In this document: positions 16,501-23,551 of the stretch, piece by piece
Layout of the letters: each line of letters opens with the position of its first letter
Numbering within the stretch: the first letter of the stretch is position 1
Position numbers and translations under genes: made by a program
Assembly (NCBI RefSeq): GCF_003345655.1
Contig: NZ_QQOH01000001.1
Coordinates: 806,001-870,000, forward strand
Source of the DNA: Motiliproteus coralliicola
GTDB lineage: Bacteria; Pseudomonadota; Gammaproteobacteria; Pseudomonadales; Balneatricaceae
DNA length: 64,000 nucleotides
Direction of reading: 5' to 3'
Notes under the pieces: generated by a model
Told to the model about the DNA's origin: nothing
The model's input: the letters and a program-made list of their open reading frames with translations, nothing else
The model's database searches: none

Positions 16501-17257
16501 ACTGCCGGATCAGATCGACATCCTCGACAACAGTAATACAGTGCAGATCCAAAATTACTCCCGCAGCCGGCGCAGCGGCGCCGTGATGCAGAGTCTCTAC
16601 AGCGGACGCCATATCACCCTCAACCAGGCTCGCTTTATCCAGAACGGCAACCAGACGACACAATCTCTGGGTAGTGGGCAGCAGGTCAATTACAGCATCG
16701 CCGCCGCCAACGGCGACTATGCCCCACCACCCCGGATAACCGCTATCGTCGACAGCAGTAACCCCGAAGAGGCAGCCAGCTACAATGGGCACCGCCATGC
16801 GTTTGAGCGGGTCAAACGGCGCTGGTGGCGAGGTTTAGACAGCGGCGATGCTAAGATTCAACGCCTGATCGACCGAGGCTGGGTATTACCGGGCGATAAG
16901 CGAGGACTACAGGGAGGCACCACCAAGTGGCGCTACATCCACGGTCTGTTCAACGATGAGGAAAAGCGGCGTTACGGTGATCGCCCCAAACGTAAAGCCG
17001 AGATGCTGCACGCCTTCGATACCCAGCCCAACAGTTATCGGGTCAGCGAGTTCTACCGTCAGTGGGACCGACGGATTGGCGAGCAGACCGAGATCCACCA
17101 CCTGCTGCCACTGGACTTTGGCGGCACCAACAACCAGACCTTTATTCCGCTATCGCGTGACAAACACACCAAGAATGCCGATAGCATTCACCTGGCTTTC
17201 TGGAATCCGCTGAAACGCTGGTTGGTCGGCCTGAGGGGGCAAGGCGGTTCAAGCTAA
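13511..17257 (+). CDS. eCIS-core (DUF4157) giant protein with HNH-like C-terminus, probable cargo toxin
   Basis: A 1248-residue multi-module protein. Residues 102-173 are six 12-residue repeats of the form EQEEELQRQADG. Residues about 209-285 are the eCIS-core/DUF4157 domain (SVRRFMEPRFNADFSAIRIH, then LIAHELTHSIQQG), with HELTH at 275-279 giving an intact HExxH. Residues about 360-920 are long amphipathic or hydrophobic helices containing an approximate duplication (LLLGVNPINRSRVERSAANL, residues near 365; AVLGRNPITGEPVERNAENL, near 507). The C-terminal 60 residues carry EIHHLLPLDFGGTNNQ (1194 on) and a downstream SRDKH, the layout of HNH-type nuclease toxins. There is no signal peptide. It sits last in the eCIS operon, the usual place for cargo. 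Family knowledge says DUF4157 proteins are eCIS-associated; the nuclease activity is inference. Confidence 0.85.
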   Translation: MQPSKLPRSATRVRSDQSATLLRAAAVKDGDKVQPGLVRATLKPSRVSSPNDPAEIEADRNADNVMRMKLPDSRIAAVLQGAGQVFRYRSPSDSLMRQNDGEQEEELQRQTDSEQEEELQRQADGEQEEELQRQADPEQEESLQRRVYNEQQNSLQRQAEEEEEESLQRSPTIEAQTADARVAAKAEGGVNLSANLQAEINSATGAGEPLPLSVRRFMEPRFNADFSAIRIHRDSQSARLNKRLSAKAFAYRNHVFFGDNQFRPESDDGKRLIAHELTHSIQQGAAPRQSRAAQTATTAKASISGGRSQSSLQSTQPTSQSPLQASQTLQRTVEVTQRSQPRVQRLGIGDALDYFADKAHHIPGFRMFTLLLGVNPINRSRVERSAANLLRALVEFLPGGHLITQALDNHGVFTRVAGWVNDRLASLSITGGAIRNAVMNFLNSLGWRDIFDLGGVWRRAKRIFTEPIGRIIRFVRGLMSGILRFIKQAILLPLAQLASRTRGWDLLCAVLGRNPITGEPVERNAENLIGGFMRLIGQQEVWENIKRANAIPRAWAWFQGALTGLLGFVGRIPQLVINALNTLGVAELLNLPGIFVRVARSFAGFVLRFIRWAGQQVMGLLRIIFEVVAPGLMPFLRRARGAFGTIIRDPVGFIRNLVRAGILGFRQFSENFLGHLRSSLLNWLTGTLAGAGVYIPQSFSLRELIKFVLSVLGLTWQNIRRKLVRAVGETAVAAMERGFTLVKTLITEGPAALWQKIRESLANLRQLVLEQIMNFVAVRVVQAAIIRLVSMLNPVGAFVQAILAIYNTIMFFVERLRTLVQVARSVINSIVAIAAGRIRPAAARVERAMAGALTLVISFLARLMGLGNVSRVIGTIIERFRQPIDRALNRAVGWIVTQARRLGRFVAQAGVPRDPQQRLRRGLGAAKRVVARLPRNELGEALIRRALALIKTRYGFEVLEPRVRNNRWWVYGRINPEAEADTGMATSDASPEQAAAALPDQIDILDNSNTVQIQNYSRSRRSGAVMQSLYSGRHITLNQARFIQNGNQTTQSLGSGQQVNYSIAAANGDYAPPPRITAIVDSSNPEEAASYNGHRHAFERVKRRWWRGLDSGDAKIQRLIDRGWVLPGDKRGLQGGTTKWRYIHGLFNDEEKRRYGDRPKRKAEMLHAFDTQPNSYRVSEFYRQWDRRIGEQTEIHHLLPLDFGGTNNQTFIPLSRDKHTKNADSIHLAFWNPLKRWLVGLRGQGGSS
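13814..14029 (+). repeat. six tandem 36-bp repeats encoding a 12-residue EQEEELQRQ unit
   Basis: Six in-frame units start at 13814, 13850, 13886, 13922, 13958 and 13994. The first three units are close to identical at protein level (EQEEELQRQ plus three variable residues). The last three diverge (EQEESLQRR, EQQNSLQRQ, EEEESLQRS). All retain an LQR core at the same phase. Confidence 0.9.
14590..15150 (+). repeat. approximate internal duplication in the helical middle of the DUF4157 protein
   Basis: Two related segments about 140 residues apart begin near nt 14600 and 15017. They share the pattern hLLGxNPIxxxxVERxAxNL followed by hydrophobic helices. The similarity is at protein level only. 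Boundaries are approximate. Confidence 0.55.
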
Positions 17258-17318
17258 GCCGGTCCAGACTCAAGCCATCCAACCAAGATATGAAGAATAC
17301 AGAATGTGTATTTTGTAT

Positions 17319-17942
17319 TTACGGATCGACAATTCCGTGCCGGATCCCCAAGTGGATAATGTCGGCGGTTTTGTCGAGCCCCAATTTGTTCAGAATATTG
17401 GCTCGATGGGCATGAACTGTCTTGGGGCTGATATACATGGATTCTGAGATCTGGCTGGCACTCTGACCCGAAGCCAGCAACGTGAAAATCTGCAGCTCCC
17501 GCTTGGTGAGCGAATTGAGCTGGGTGTCATTGTTGGAGGCAAGCTGCTTCTTGATATCGTCAGCGACGTACTCATCGCCGGCAGCCACCGACTGAACGGC
17601 AGCGATCAGCTCTTCCGGGGCGCAACGCTTGGTCAGATAACCCTTGGCGCCGGCATCCATCACTCTAGACGGATAAGGCTCGCACTCCTGTACGGTCAGC
17701 ACCAAAATCTTGGCATCGGCGTTGAGAGATCGGATTCGTTGTATCGCTTCAAGCCCACCGGTACCGGGCGGCATCGACAGGTCCATGATGATCAGATCCG
17801 GATCGTGCTGCTGGTAACTGTCGATCGCCTGCTCCCCGGTGGAAGCCTCACAAACAACCGAGATATCCGGACTGCTGTCCAACAAGCGGCGAAACCCCGC
17901 CCTGACTATCTCATGATCATCAACCAGCATTACTCGAATCAC
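17319..17942 (-). CDS. LuxR/NarL-family response regulator, GacA/UvrY-like
   Basis: A 207-residue two-component regulator with an N-terminal receiver (MLVDDHEIVRAGFRRLL; phosphoacceptor in LIIMDLSMP; conserved Lys in GAKGYLTK) and a C-terminal LuxR helix-turn-helix (LTKRELQIFTLLASG, then ISPKTVHAHRANILNKL). The ending HLGIRHGIVD and the PSRVMDAGAKGYLTK block resemble GacA/UvrY. The frame extends to 18017, but I chose the GTG at 17942 because it starts immediately before the receiver (VIRVMLVDDH) and has a GAGG upstream. It converges on the eCIS operon, ending about 60 bp from the effector gene. No sensor kinase is nearby. Regulation of the eCIS is a guess from position. Confidence 0.87.
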   Translation of the reverse strand: MIRVMLVDDHEIVRAGFRRLLDSSPDISVVCEASTGEQAIDSYQQHDPDLIIMDLSMPPGTGGLEAIQRIRSLNADAKILVLTVQECEPYPSRVMDAGAKGYLTKRCAPEELIAAVQSVAAGDEYVADDIKKQLASNNDTQLNSLTKRELQIFTLLASGQSASQISESMYISPKTVHAHRANILNKLGLDKTADIIHLGIRHGIVDP

Positions 17943-18132
17943 ACGCCCCGCCTCAGTCCGGTAAACAAATACATAGAACCTTGATATTGCAGCATAACAA
18001 TTGGTCTGACCGGCCATTCTACAGTATTTTCTGCCGTTGGGTTGTTGTTAACTGGTCGGCCAACTTTTTTTCGTCTATATGATTACATTAGTCATTTCAG
18101 ACCGACACAACCACCCTGTTGGAGATGTTTGC

Positions 18133-18900
18133 ATGGTTGCCCACGTGATGATCCATCTGAAGCCTGAAGATTTACCCGCCGAGGGCTTAAGGGTGAAATA
18201 CCGTTGCGGCGAACTATTCGAAAAAAAGATCGAATGGGGTGATATTTCCGAGGGGCTACTGGTCGCCCAGTCAGCCACCAACGATCAAAACGAAAATGGG
18301 GTCAACGTCGAGGGCAGTGATCTACCCGGCTATGCCGGCTTTGAATCGCGGACCGGCAACTACTGGCGTTACCAGCATGAATCCGATCCGGACGTATTCC
18401 GCGAACACTGCATGCAAGTGGTCGAGATTCAGGAGCCCTTTTCACCCAGATCATCCTGGGAGGCTTGGGTGCCACTGGTCGACACCCTCAGCAAGGAACG
18501 TATGCGATTGACGCTGAAAAACGAGGTCACCGGCGCCGAATTAAGCTACAAAGTCCTCAATCGCGGCTTTGGCTATCAGATTAAAGACCTGACCGGCGGA
18601 CGCCGGGTGCAGAAAATACTGAAACACGATTACATTCTAAATCAACTGCTTGGAACCAGTTTCAAGAAACTTGATTACCACCATGTCAAAATAGAAACCA
18701 CATCGAACGGCGACGACGAGGTCGGAGGCAGCCTCTCCATTACGTTTGAGAAGCAGCATTACCAGCTGCAGTACCGCTTCACCGAACAGGTATTTTCCCT
18801 GACACTATTCGACACTGCCGCGGATGAAAATAAACTGTTGAAGAGGGTGGAACTACCCCATAGCGACGTCATTGAAGACACGCGCACATTTCTTGGCTGA
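18133..18900 (+). CDS. hypothetical protein, 255 residues
   Basis: I do not recognise this protein. It is soluble-looking, with no signal peptide or membrane segment and many charged and aromatic residues. An N-terminal segment reads HVMIHLKPEDLPAEGLRVKY. The middle SRTGNYWRYQHESDPDVFREH and the terminal beta-rich SITFEKQHYQLQYRFTEQVF suggest a compact alpha/beta fold. The start at 18133 is preferred over 18079 because GGAG ends 8 nt before it. It is divergent from the GacA-like regulator and convergent with the next gene, so it may be part of an eCIS-adjacent accessory block or an independent gene. Confidence 0.65.
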   Translation: MVAHVMIHLKPEDLPAEGLRVKYRCGELFEKKIEWGDISEGLLVAQSATNDQNENGVNVEGSDLPGYAGFESRTGNYWRYQHESDPDVFREHCMQVVEIQEPFSPRSSWEAWVPLVDTLSKERMRLTLKNEVTGAELSYKVLNRGFGYQIKDLTGGRRVQKILKHDYILNQLLGTSFKKLDYHHVKIETTSNGDDEVGGSLSITFEKQHYQLQYRFTEQVFSLTLFDTAADENKLLKRVELPHSDVIEDTRTFLG

Positions 18901-18915
18901 GACCCAGCAGAGACA

Positions 18916-19548
18916 TCAATACGAAGGTTCGTCGTCAGCCTCATAGCCGCGATAAACATCGAAGGCCTCGACCTCCAGCGCTTCGGCAGAGCTGATCGCT
19001 GCCGTACCATAGCCCAGCGCCTCAGGAACCGCGACCAGACCATCGCTGAACCCGACCAACAGCAACTGCAGCTCCTTACACTTCCTCAAGGCCTGTTCAA
19101 GATCGCGCACCGCGCTGATCTGCTGATGATTCAAACCCTGTTCGACAACCGCCTCAGCCGGGGCTGCGGCCTCTGCTTCAGGCGACGCTTGAGGCGATAC
19201 TGCCACAGGCTCGGGTTGCACCGGCGCGGTGGCATCAGGATTCTCGGGGGCCGGCTCCGATTCGTTCTGAACCGGTGCGGCCGAGCCTTCGACAGATACC
19301 GATTCCTGAGAAGCGACGGCCTCAGGCGTGGCGGCCGACTTACGATGGGCACTGACCTGTTTGACGGTAAAGCCGTGCTGATCCAGCAGATAGATACTGA
19401 GGTCGCTCTTCTGCAATTTCACCAGACAGATCTTCAGCAGTGAAAAATGCCGCTCACTGCTGCAGTAGATATGACTGCCCTCTTCGGCATTCTCAACCGT
19501 TTTGAGAATGTCAGAGACTTTGGCTTGTAGTGGTATTTCTAGATTCAT
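18916..19548 (-). CDS. hypothetical protein with Pro/Ala/Glu-rich linker, 210 residues
   Basis: No family is recognised. There is an N-terminal globular part of about 70 residues (MNLEIPLQAKVSDILKTVE to GFTVKQVSAHRK). Then comes a low-complexity Ala/Pro/Glu/Val linker (about residues 71-138). A C-terminal helical part follows (QISAVRDLEQALRKCKELQL), with an acidic tail ending ADDEPSY. The two-domain-plus-linker plan is typical of adaptor or scaffold proteins, but no function can be assigned. It lies tail-to-tail with the preceding hypothetical gene, 15 bp apart. Confidence 0.62.
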   Translation of the reverse strand: MNLEIPLQAKVSDILKTVENAEEGSHIYCSSERHFSLLKICLVKLQKSDLSIYLLDQHGFTVKQVSAHRKSAATPEAVASQESVSVEGSAAPVQNESEPAPENPDATAPVQPEPVAVSPQASPEAEAAAPAEAVVEQGLNHQQISAVRDLEQALRKCKELQLLLVGFSDGLVAVPEALGYGTAAISSAEALEVEAFDVYRGYEADDEPSY

Positions 19549-19631
19549 TGGCCGATTCAGCGAACACAGAGCAGCGCCTATCCTATCCCAAATCGGCAGA
19601 AAGGCCCTAATATAATCAAGCTATTGGCAAG

Positions 19632-20294
19632 CTATCGGGAGTGCTGATCCGCATATTTTCGATCCAGCTGCTCCACCAACTTCTTGAGCTGGTTGTTTTC
19701 CTGCTGCAACAGCTGCTGCCGACCATCCGCATGGGCCTGACTTTGTCGAAGGGTCTCGTTTACCGCTTCCAGCTTACCGATCATGGCCTGTTGAACCTGA
19801 CTTTCTTGCTTAAGCTCTCGACTCAGTTGCTCAGCCTCGAGCACGCGCCGCTCCAGCTGGTGAATCTCTTTATCACGTTCGCGCAACTGCTGTTGCAACT
19901 GCCCACTACCGGCGACTTCGTCCGCAAGTTTCTCCAGCGTCTGTGATAACTGATCCTGCAGAAGCTGGCGCTGATCGGACTGCTGCTGCTTTAGTGCCTT
20001 GAGCGCTCGTTGCTGCCGATCCTGCTCAAGCTCGAAATCCTTACGGGCGCTATCAACCGCCTGCTGCCACCACTGACTCATCGACTCGGCCAGCGGTTCC
20101 GGCAGATCCGGATATTGCCGCCCCTGCTGCAGACGCTGCCCCAGCATCTGCCACCAATCATTCAGCGCCTTGTTGATGGTCGACAGACTGCCCTTGCCCA
20201 GCCGATCACGAACACCCTGCTGAGTCGGCCTAACACCCTCGGCAAGCAACGCATCGGCAGCTTCAAAAACAAGGCTGTAAGTATCGCTTTTCAT
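19632..20294 (-). CDS. KfrA-like DNA-binding coiled-coil protein
   Basis: A 220-residue protein with an N-terminal KfrA-type helix-turn-helix (AADALLAEGVRPTQQGVRDRLGKGSLSTINKAL, quoted as two parts: AADALLAEGVRPTQQGV and GKGSLSTINKAL) in about residues 8-50. A long glutamine-rich coiled coil runs from about residue 75 to the end (RELKQESQVQQAMIGKLEAV). KfrA proteins are plasmid transcriptional repressors or partition-like structural proteins; chromosomal relatives are poorly characterised. It is transcribed divergently from the alpha/beta hydrolase, with 78 bp between starts. Confidence 0.78.
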   Translation of the reverse strand: MKSDTYSLVFEAADALLAEGVRPTQQGVRDRLGKGSLSTINKALNDWWQMLGQRLQQGRQYPDLPEPLAESMSQWWQQAVDSARKDFELEQDRQQRALKALKQQQSDQRQLLQDQLSQTLEKLADEVAGSGQLQQQLRERDKEIHQLERRVLEAEQLSRELKQESQVQQAMIGKLEAVNETLRQSQAHADGRQQLLQQENNQLKKLVEQLDRKYADQHSR

Positions 20295-20372
20295 TGATTG
20301 GGTCCACCGCTAAGATCGCCCCACTATACCCCAGCGTACGCGAGGGCCAAAACACGGGAGATCGAGTGACCA

Positions 20373-21224
20373 ATGGAGACCTTACAGACACCGGATAACA
20401 CCGCCTTACGTTTTGTTTCGCTGGGCGATGAGCTGGAACGTTATCCGACCCTGGTGTTTCTGCACGGCTGGACCGCCAACGTGCGCGAATGGCTCCCGTT
20501 TGCCACCCCCTTGTCCGAAGACTTCCACACCCTGTGCTGGGACGCACGCGGCCACGGCGGCCATCAGTACGACGGACAGATCAAGATGGATATCGGCACC
20601 ATGGCCGATGACCTCGACCTGCTGCTCGAGAAACACAGTGGCGATAAGGCGATACTGGTCGGCCACTCGATGGGGGCACTGACAGGCTGGGAATATATCC
20701 GTCGTCACGGCACCGACAAGCTGGCCGGATTTTGCATCATCGATCAGTCACCCAAGCTGGTCACCGACGAAACCTGGGGGCTTGGGATCTACGGCGATTT
20801 CGATCGGCAATACAATCAGGGATTTCTTCAGCGCTTGGATGAGGATTTTGCCGAAGCCGTACTGGAGTTGGTCGCTAACGGCTTAAACCTACGCAGTCGC
20901 GAGAATTACCTTGCCAACAGCCATGGCTTTCAGCAGATGCGCGACTATCTTCAGCAACTCCCTGGACCAATGCTGACCGAATGCTGGCGCAGCCTGTCGT
21001 CCCAGGATTACCGGGGACTGCTACCGAAGATCGATATTCCCTGCCTGCAGATCTACGGCGACAGCAGCCAATTTTACAGCCAAGAGCTGGCCCAATGGGT
21101 CTGTCAACAGCTGCCGGAAAGCCGGCTACTGACTTACGAAAAAGCCGACCACTCCCCCCACCTGTGGCACAAAGAGCGCTTTATCTACGATCTGAAGCAG
21201 TTCTGTCTGGGTCTAGCCAAATAA
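20373..21224 (+). CDS. alpha/beta hydrolase
   Basis: A 283-residue alpha/beta-hydrolase-fold enzyme. It shows the oxyanion strand LVFLHGWTANVREW (HGW), the nucleophile elbow GHSMG with Ser at residue 99, and a C-terminal catalytic His region (EKADHSPHLWH). There is no signal peptide, so it is cytoplasmic. Substrate is not predictable; the family spans esterases, haloperoxidase-like enzymes and C-C hydrolases. The start ATG has GGGAG upstream at a rather long 12-nt spacing. It lies between a KfrA-like gene and a convergent transporter gene, with no obvious pathway link. Confidence 0.85.
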   Translation: METLQTPDNTALRFVSLGDELERYPTLVFLHGWTANVREWLPFATPLSEDFHTLCWDARGHGGHQYDGQIKMDIGTMADDLDLLLEKHSGDKAILVGHSMGALTGWEYIRRHGTDKLAGFCIIDQSPKLVTDETWGLGIYGDFDRQYNQGFLQRLDEDFAEAVLELVANGLNLRSRENYLANSHGFQQMRDYLQQLPGPMLTECWRSLSSQDYRGLLPKIDIPCLQIYGDSSQFYSQELAQWVCQQLPESRLLTYEKADHSPHLWHKERFIYDLKQFCLGLAK

Positions 21225-21235
21225 ACGCACGAGCA

Positions 21236-22216
21236 CTAGTCGGGCTGAAAGATATCACCACGCCAGACCGCTCGTAGCGTTCTAATCAGCAGCATCAGAA
21301 TCACCCCCGACGTCACAATCAGCAACAGCGTTGCCAGATTATGCATGAAAGCGGACGGCTGCAGTTCCAGCATCAACAACGAGGCCACGGTTGAGGCTGC
21401 CAGCGGGAAAGAATAAGCCCACCAGGACATGAAAAAGCCGATCTTGGTGAACTTAGGCAGCTGCGACAGTAGCAGCAGCAACAGGAACAGCGCGGCATAA
21501 AACAGGATCCTGGCGAAGTTATCCAGCCCGCCATTAAGCTTGATATAAGAGATAAACCCCACCGCCGGTGGCGCAATCAGGATGAACAGCGTCGGCAACA
21601 GCTTTTGCGGCAGCGGGTCGTGGAAAAATAGCCGGTTGAAAATCAGCGTCTTCAGAATAATCCAGTACACCAATCCGATCGAAAAGAAGAACCAGCTCAC
21701 CTCCAGCTGCCCATGCCCCACCCCGGCGATCGGCACCAAAATATTACCCACCACCGGAATAAACCAAGCCGGCGTGCTGTGGGCGACCTCGAATCTCGGG
21801 TGATGCAGCCACTGCCCCAGCACATAAAGGGTAAAGCACAGATGCAGCACACAACCCAGCATCCACAGTATTTTTGACAGCGACATCGACACGGCCATGG
21901 TGGCCACGCTCATCAGAATCAAGCTGATACTGAAGGCCGGAAAGAAGCTCATCTTGATCGGATGATGAAACTCATCCATTACCGCCTGCCTGTGCCGCAC
22001 CAGCTTATATCCGTAGGTCGCGGCAATCAGCACAAACACTAATACACTGAACCACAACAGCAATTGGGAGATCAGCAATGGCGCATCGACAATACGAGCG
22101 GCTTGTTGCCACGCCAGAGTCAGGCCAGTCAGCCCCATTACCATGGCAAAGAACGCTGCCGGAAAATGCTCTAAGCGCGCATAAGTCGCCCCGACGGATA
22201 GATTTTGCATAGTCAC
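21236..22216 (-). CDS. SLAC1/TehA-family anion channel or transporter
   Basis: A 326-residue polytopic inner-membrane protein with about ten hydrophobic segments. The N-terminal LEHFPAAFFAMVMGLTGL block resembles the first helix of the SLAC1/TehA (C4-dicarboxylate/malic acid transport) family, and VGNILVPIAG plus IAPPAVGFISY match its inner-pore helices. Substrate (sulfite, tellurite, anion or dicarboxylate) cannot be told from sequence. A perfect 7-bp inverted repeat lies 45-60 bp upstream of the start. It converges on the hydrolase gene, 11 bp apart. Confidence 0.85.
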   Translation of the reverse strand: MTMQNLSVGATYARLEHFPAAFFAMVMGLTGLTLAWQQAARIVDAPLLISQLLLWFSVLVFVLIAATYGYKLVRHRQAVMDEFHHPIKMSFFPAFSISLILMSVATMAVSMSLSKILWMLGCVLHLCFTLYVLGQWLHHPRFEVAHSTPAWFIPVVGNILVPIAGVGHGQLEVSWFFFSIGLVYWIILKTLIFNRLFFHDPLPQKLLPTLFILIAPPAVGFISYIKLNGGLDNFARILFYAALFLLLLLLSQLPKFTKIGFFMSWWAYSFPLAASTVASLLMLELQPSAFMHNLATLLLIVTSGVILMLLIRTLRAVWRGDIFQPD

Positions 22217-22260
22217 CCCAGATACCCCCCAAACGACACCGATAACGTACCACTCGCCTA

Positions 22261-22276
22261 ATTAGCTACAGCTAAT
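22261..22276. promoter_or_regulatory. palindrome upstream of the SLAC1-family gene, possible operator
   Basis: ATTAGCT-AC-AGCTAAT is a perfect 7-bp inverted repeat with a 2-nt centre. On the minus strand it directly follows a TATATT that could serve as a -10 box. Its position just downstream of a possible -10 suits a repressor site; the regulator is unknown. Confidence 0.4.
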
Positions 22277-22460
22277 ATATAGAGCTTGAGTTACAAAATG
22301 AAGCTGAGATGCCAGCCGCGTAAATGTTACAGATTATTGATGAACGGGAGTCGCGCTGCTAGAAAACGATAGCTCTGTGTCGACCAATAGCAACAAAGCA
22401 GGCAATAGAGATTCAGGAGAACAATGGATGCTGTTAGCGATGAGCGGCGAAGGAGGCTAT

Positions 22461-22546
22461 TGGTGCCCGGAGCCGGACTTGAACCGGCATGGTCTAAGAC
22501 CGACGGATTTTAAATCCGTTGCGTATACCAATTTCGCCACCCGGGC
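22461..22546 (-). tRNA. leuZ: tRNA-Leu (UAA)
   Basis: An 86-nt cloverleaf with 5' GCCCGGG pairing with the 3' acceptor strand, an encoded CCA end, anticodon loop TTTAAAA giving UAA, a long variable arm, and the T-loop GGTTCAAGTCC. It is third in a Gly-Cys-Leu series as in glyW-cysT-leuZ downstream of pgsA. Confidence 0.96.
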
Positions 22547-22581
22547 GCTTGTAGAAGCTAGCGCGCTAACCCTTGAGATAA

Positions 22582-22655
22582 TGGAGGCTCGGGTCGGAAT
22601 CGAACCGGCGTACACGGAGTTGCAGTCCGCTGCATAACCACTCTGCCACCGAGCC
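22582..22655 (-). tRNA. cysT: tRNA-Cys (GCA)
   Basis: A 74-nt cloverleaf starting GGCTCGG, anticodon GCA in GGACTGCAACTCC, T-arm GGTTCGATTCC, with CCA encoded. It is the middle gene of the Gly-Cys-Leu series. Confidence 0.96.
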
Positions 22656-22676
22656 TTTAGCACAAGGAGCGCTAAT

Positions 22677-22752
22677 TGGAGCGGGAAACCGGGTTCGAAC
22701 CGGCGACCTCAACCTTGGCAAGGTTGCGCTCTACCAACTGAGCTATTCCCGC
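22677..22752 (-). tRNA. glyW: tRNA-Gly (GCC)
   Basis: A 76-nt cloverleaf starting GCGGGAA, D-arm AGCTCAGTTGGTAGAGC, anticodon GCC in CTTGCCAAG, T-arm GGTTCGAACCC and encoded CCA. It is first of the series, about 210 bp downstream of pgsA on the same strand, and could be co-transcribed with it. Confidence 0.97.
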
Positions 22753-22961
22753 TAAACACTTGAGCCAGCGCTCAAGGTGGTGCGTATTATAGAGGTCGCT
22801 TCAGGCATGTCAACACGCTTTGTGACGATCTTTTACGACTTTGATGAATTTCTAAAAAGTGGTCGAAATTCAGACAGATATGACGCTCACAAAACAACCA
22901 GAACGACAACAACTTAGGCCCTTCGGCCTACTCCGACGCTGATACCAGAAAGCCTGACTGC

Positions 22962-23510
22962 TTAGATATCCTGGACCAGGTCGTCCCAGGACGCGCGCAG
23001 GTAGATCCACATCGACCACAGGGTGAGCACAGCGGCACCATAGAGCGCACCCAGGCCAACATAGGCCAGTTCGGTATGCGGCTCAGCCAGCAGCAGCACA
23101 AAGATTGACAGCATCTGCAGCGCGGTCTTGATCTTGCCGATCATCGATACCGCAACGCTGGCGCGTTTACCCAACTCCGCCATCCACTCCCGCAGTGCCG
23201 AGATTACGATCTCGCGTCCGACGATAATCGCAGCCGGCAGCGTGACGTAGATATCCGCGTAGGTTTCAACCAGCATGATTAAAGCAACAGCCACCATCAG
23301 CTTGTCGGCGACCGGATCCAAAAAAGCACCGAAGGCGGTGGACTGATTCAGCTTTCGGGCCAGGTAACCGTCGAACCAATCGGTAATCGCCGCCAGGGCA
23401 AAGATCGACGCCGCAGCCAAATAACTCCACTTGTACGGCAGGTAATAGACAATCACGAGACAAGGAATCAGCAGGATACGTAGCGAGGTGAGGATATTCG
23501 GGATGTTCAT
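22962..23510 (-). CDS. pgsA: CDP-diacylglycerol-glycerol-3-phosphate 3-phosphatidyltransferase
   Basis: This enzyme makes phosphatidylglycerol-phosphate, the committed step of anionic phospholipid synthesis, in the inner membrane. The CDP-alcohol phosphotransferase motif is complete: DWFDGYLARKL then AFGAFLDPVADK. There are several hydrophobic helices. The ATG at 23510 (MNIPNILTSLRI) gives 182 residues, the family length, and has CCAGG upstream; a GTG 15 nt earlier is possible. It lies 41 bp after uvrC and before the tRNA cluster, the conserved gammaproteobacterial order. Confidence 0.96.
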   Translation of the reverse strand: MNIPNILTSLRILLIPCLVIVYYLPYKWSYLAAASIFALAAITDWFDGYLARKLNQSTAFGAFLDPVADKLMVAVALIMLVETYADIYVTLPAAIIVGREIVISALREWMAELGKRASVAVSMIGKIKTALQMLSIFVLLLAEPHTELAYVGLGALYGAAVLTLWSMWIYLRASWDDLVQDI

Positions 23511-23551
23511 TGGAGCCTGGATCACCTCGGCGGCCGATTGTTGTGGGCTTA

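Noticed and set aside
15548-16798. 416-codon open frame on the minus strand inside the DUF4157 gene
   Set aside because: It is antisense to a well-supported coding frame in GC-rich DNA, has low-complexity composition (His/Asp/Gln-rich) and no recognisable domain.
17294-17310. AATACA/TGTATT inverted repeat between the cargo gene and the GacA-like gene as a terminator
   Set aside because: AT-rich 6-bp stem with no proper T-run; too weak to call.
22377-22663. Short open frames over the tRNA cluster
   Set aside because: They coincide with the three tRNA genes, whose cloverleaves and CCA ends are clear.
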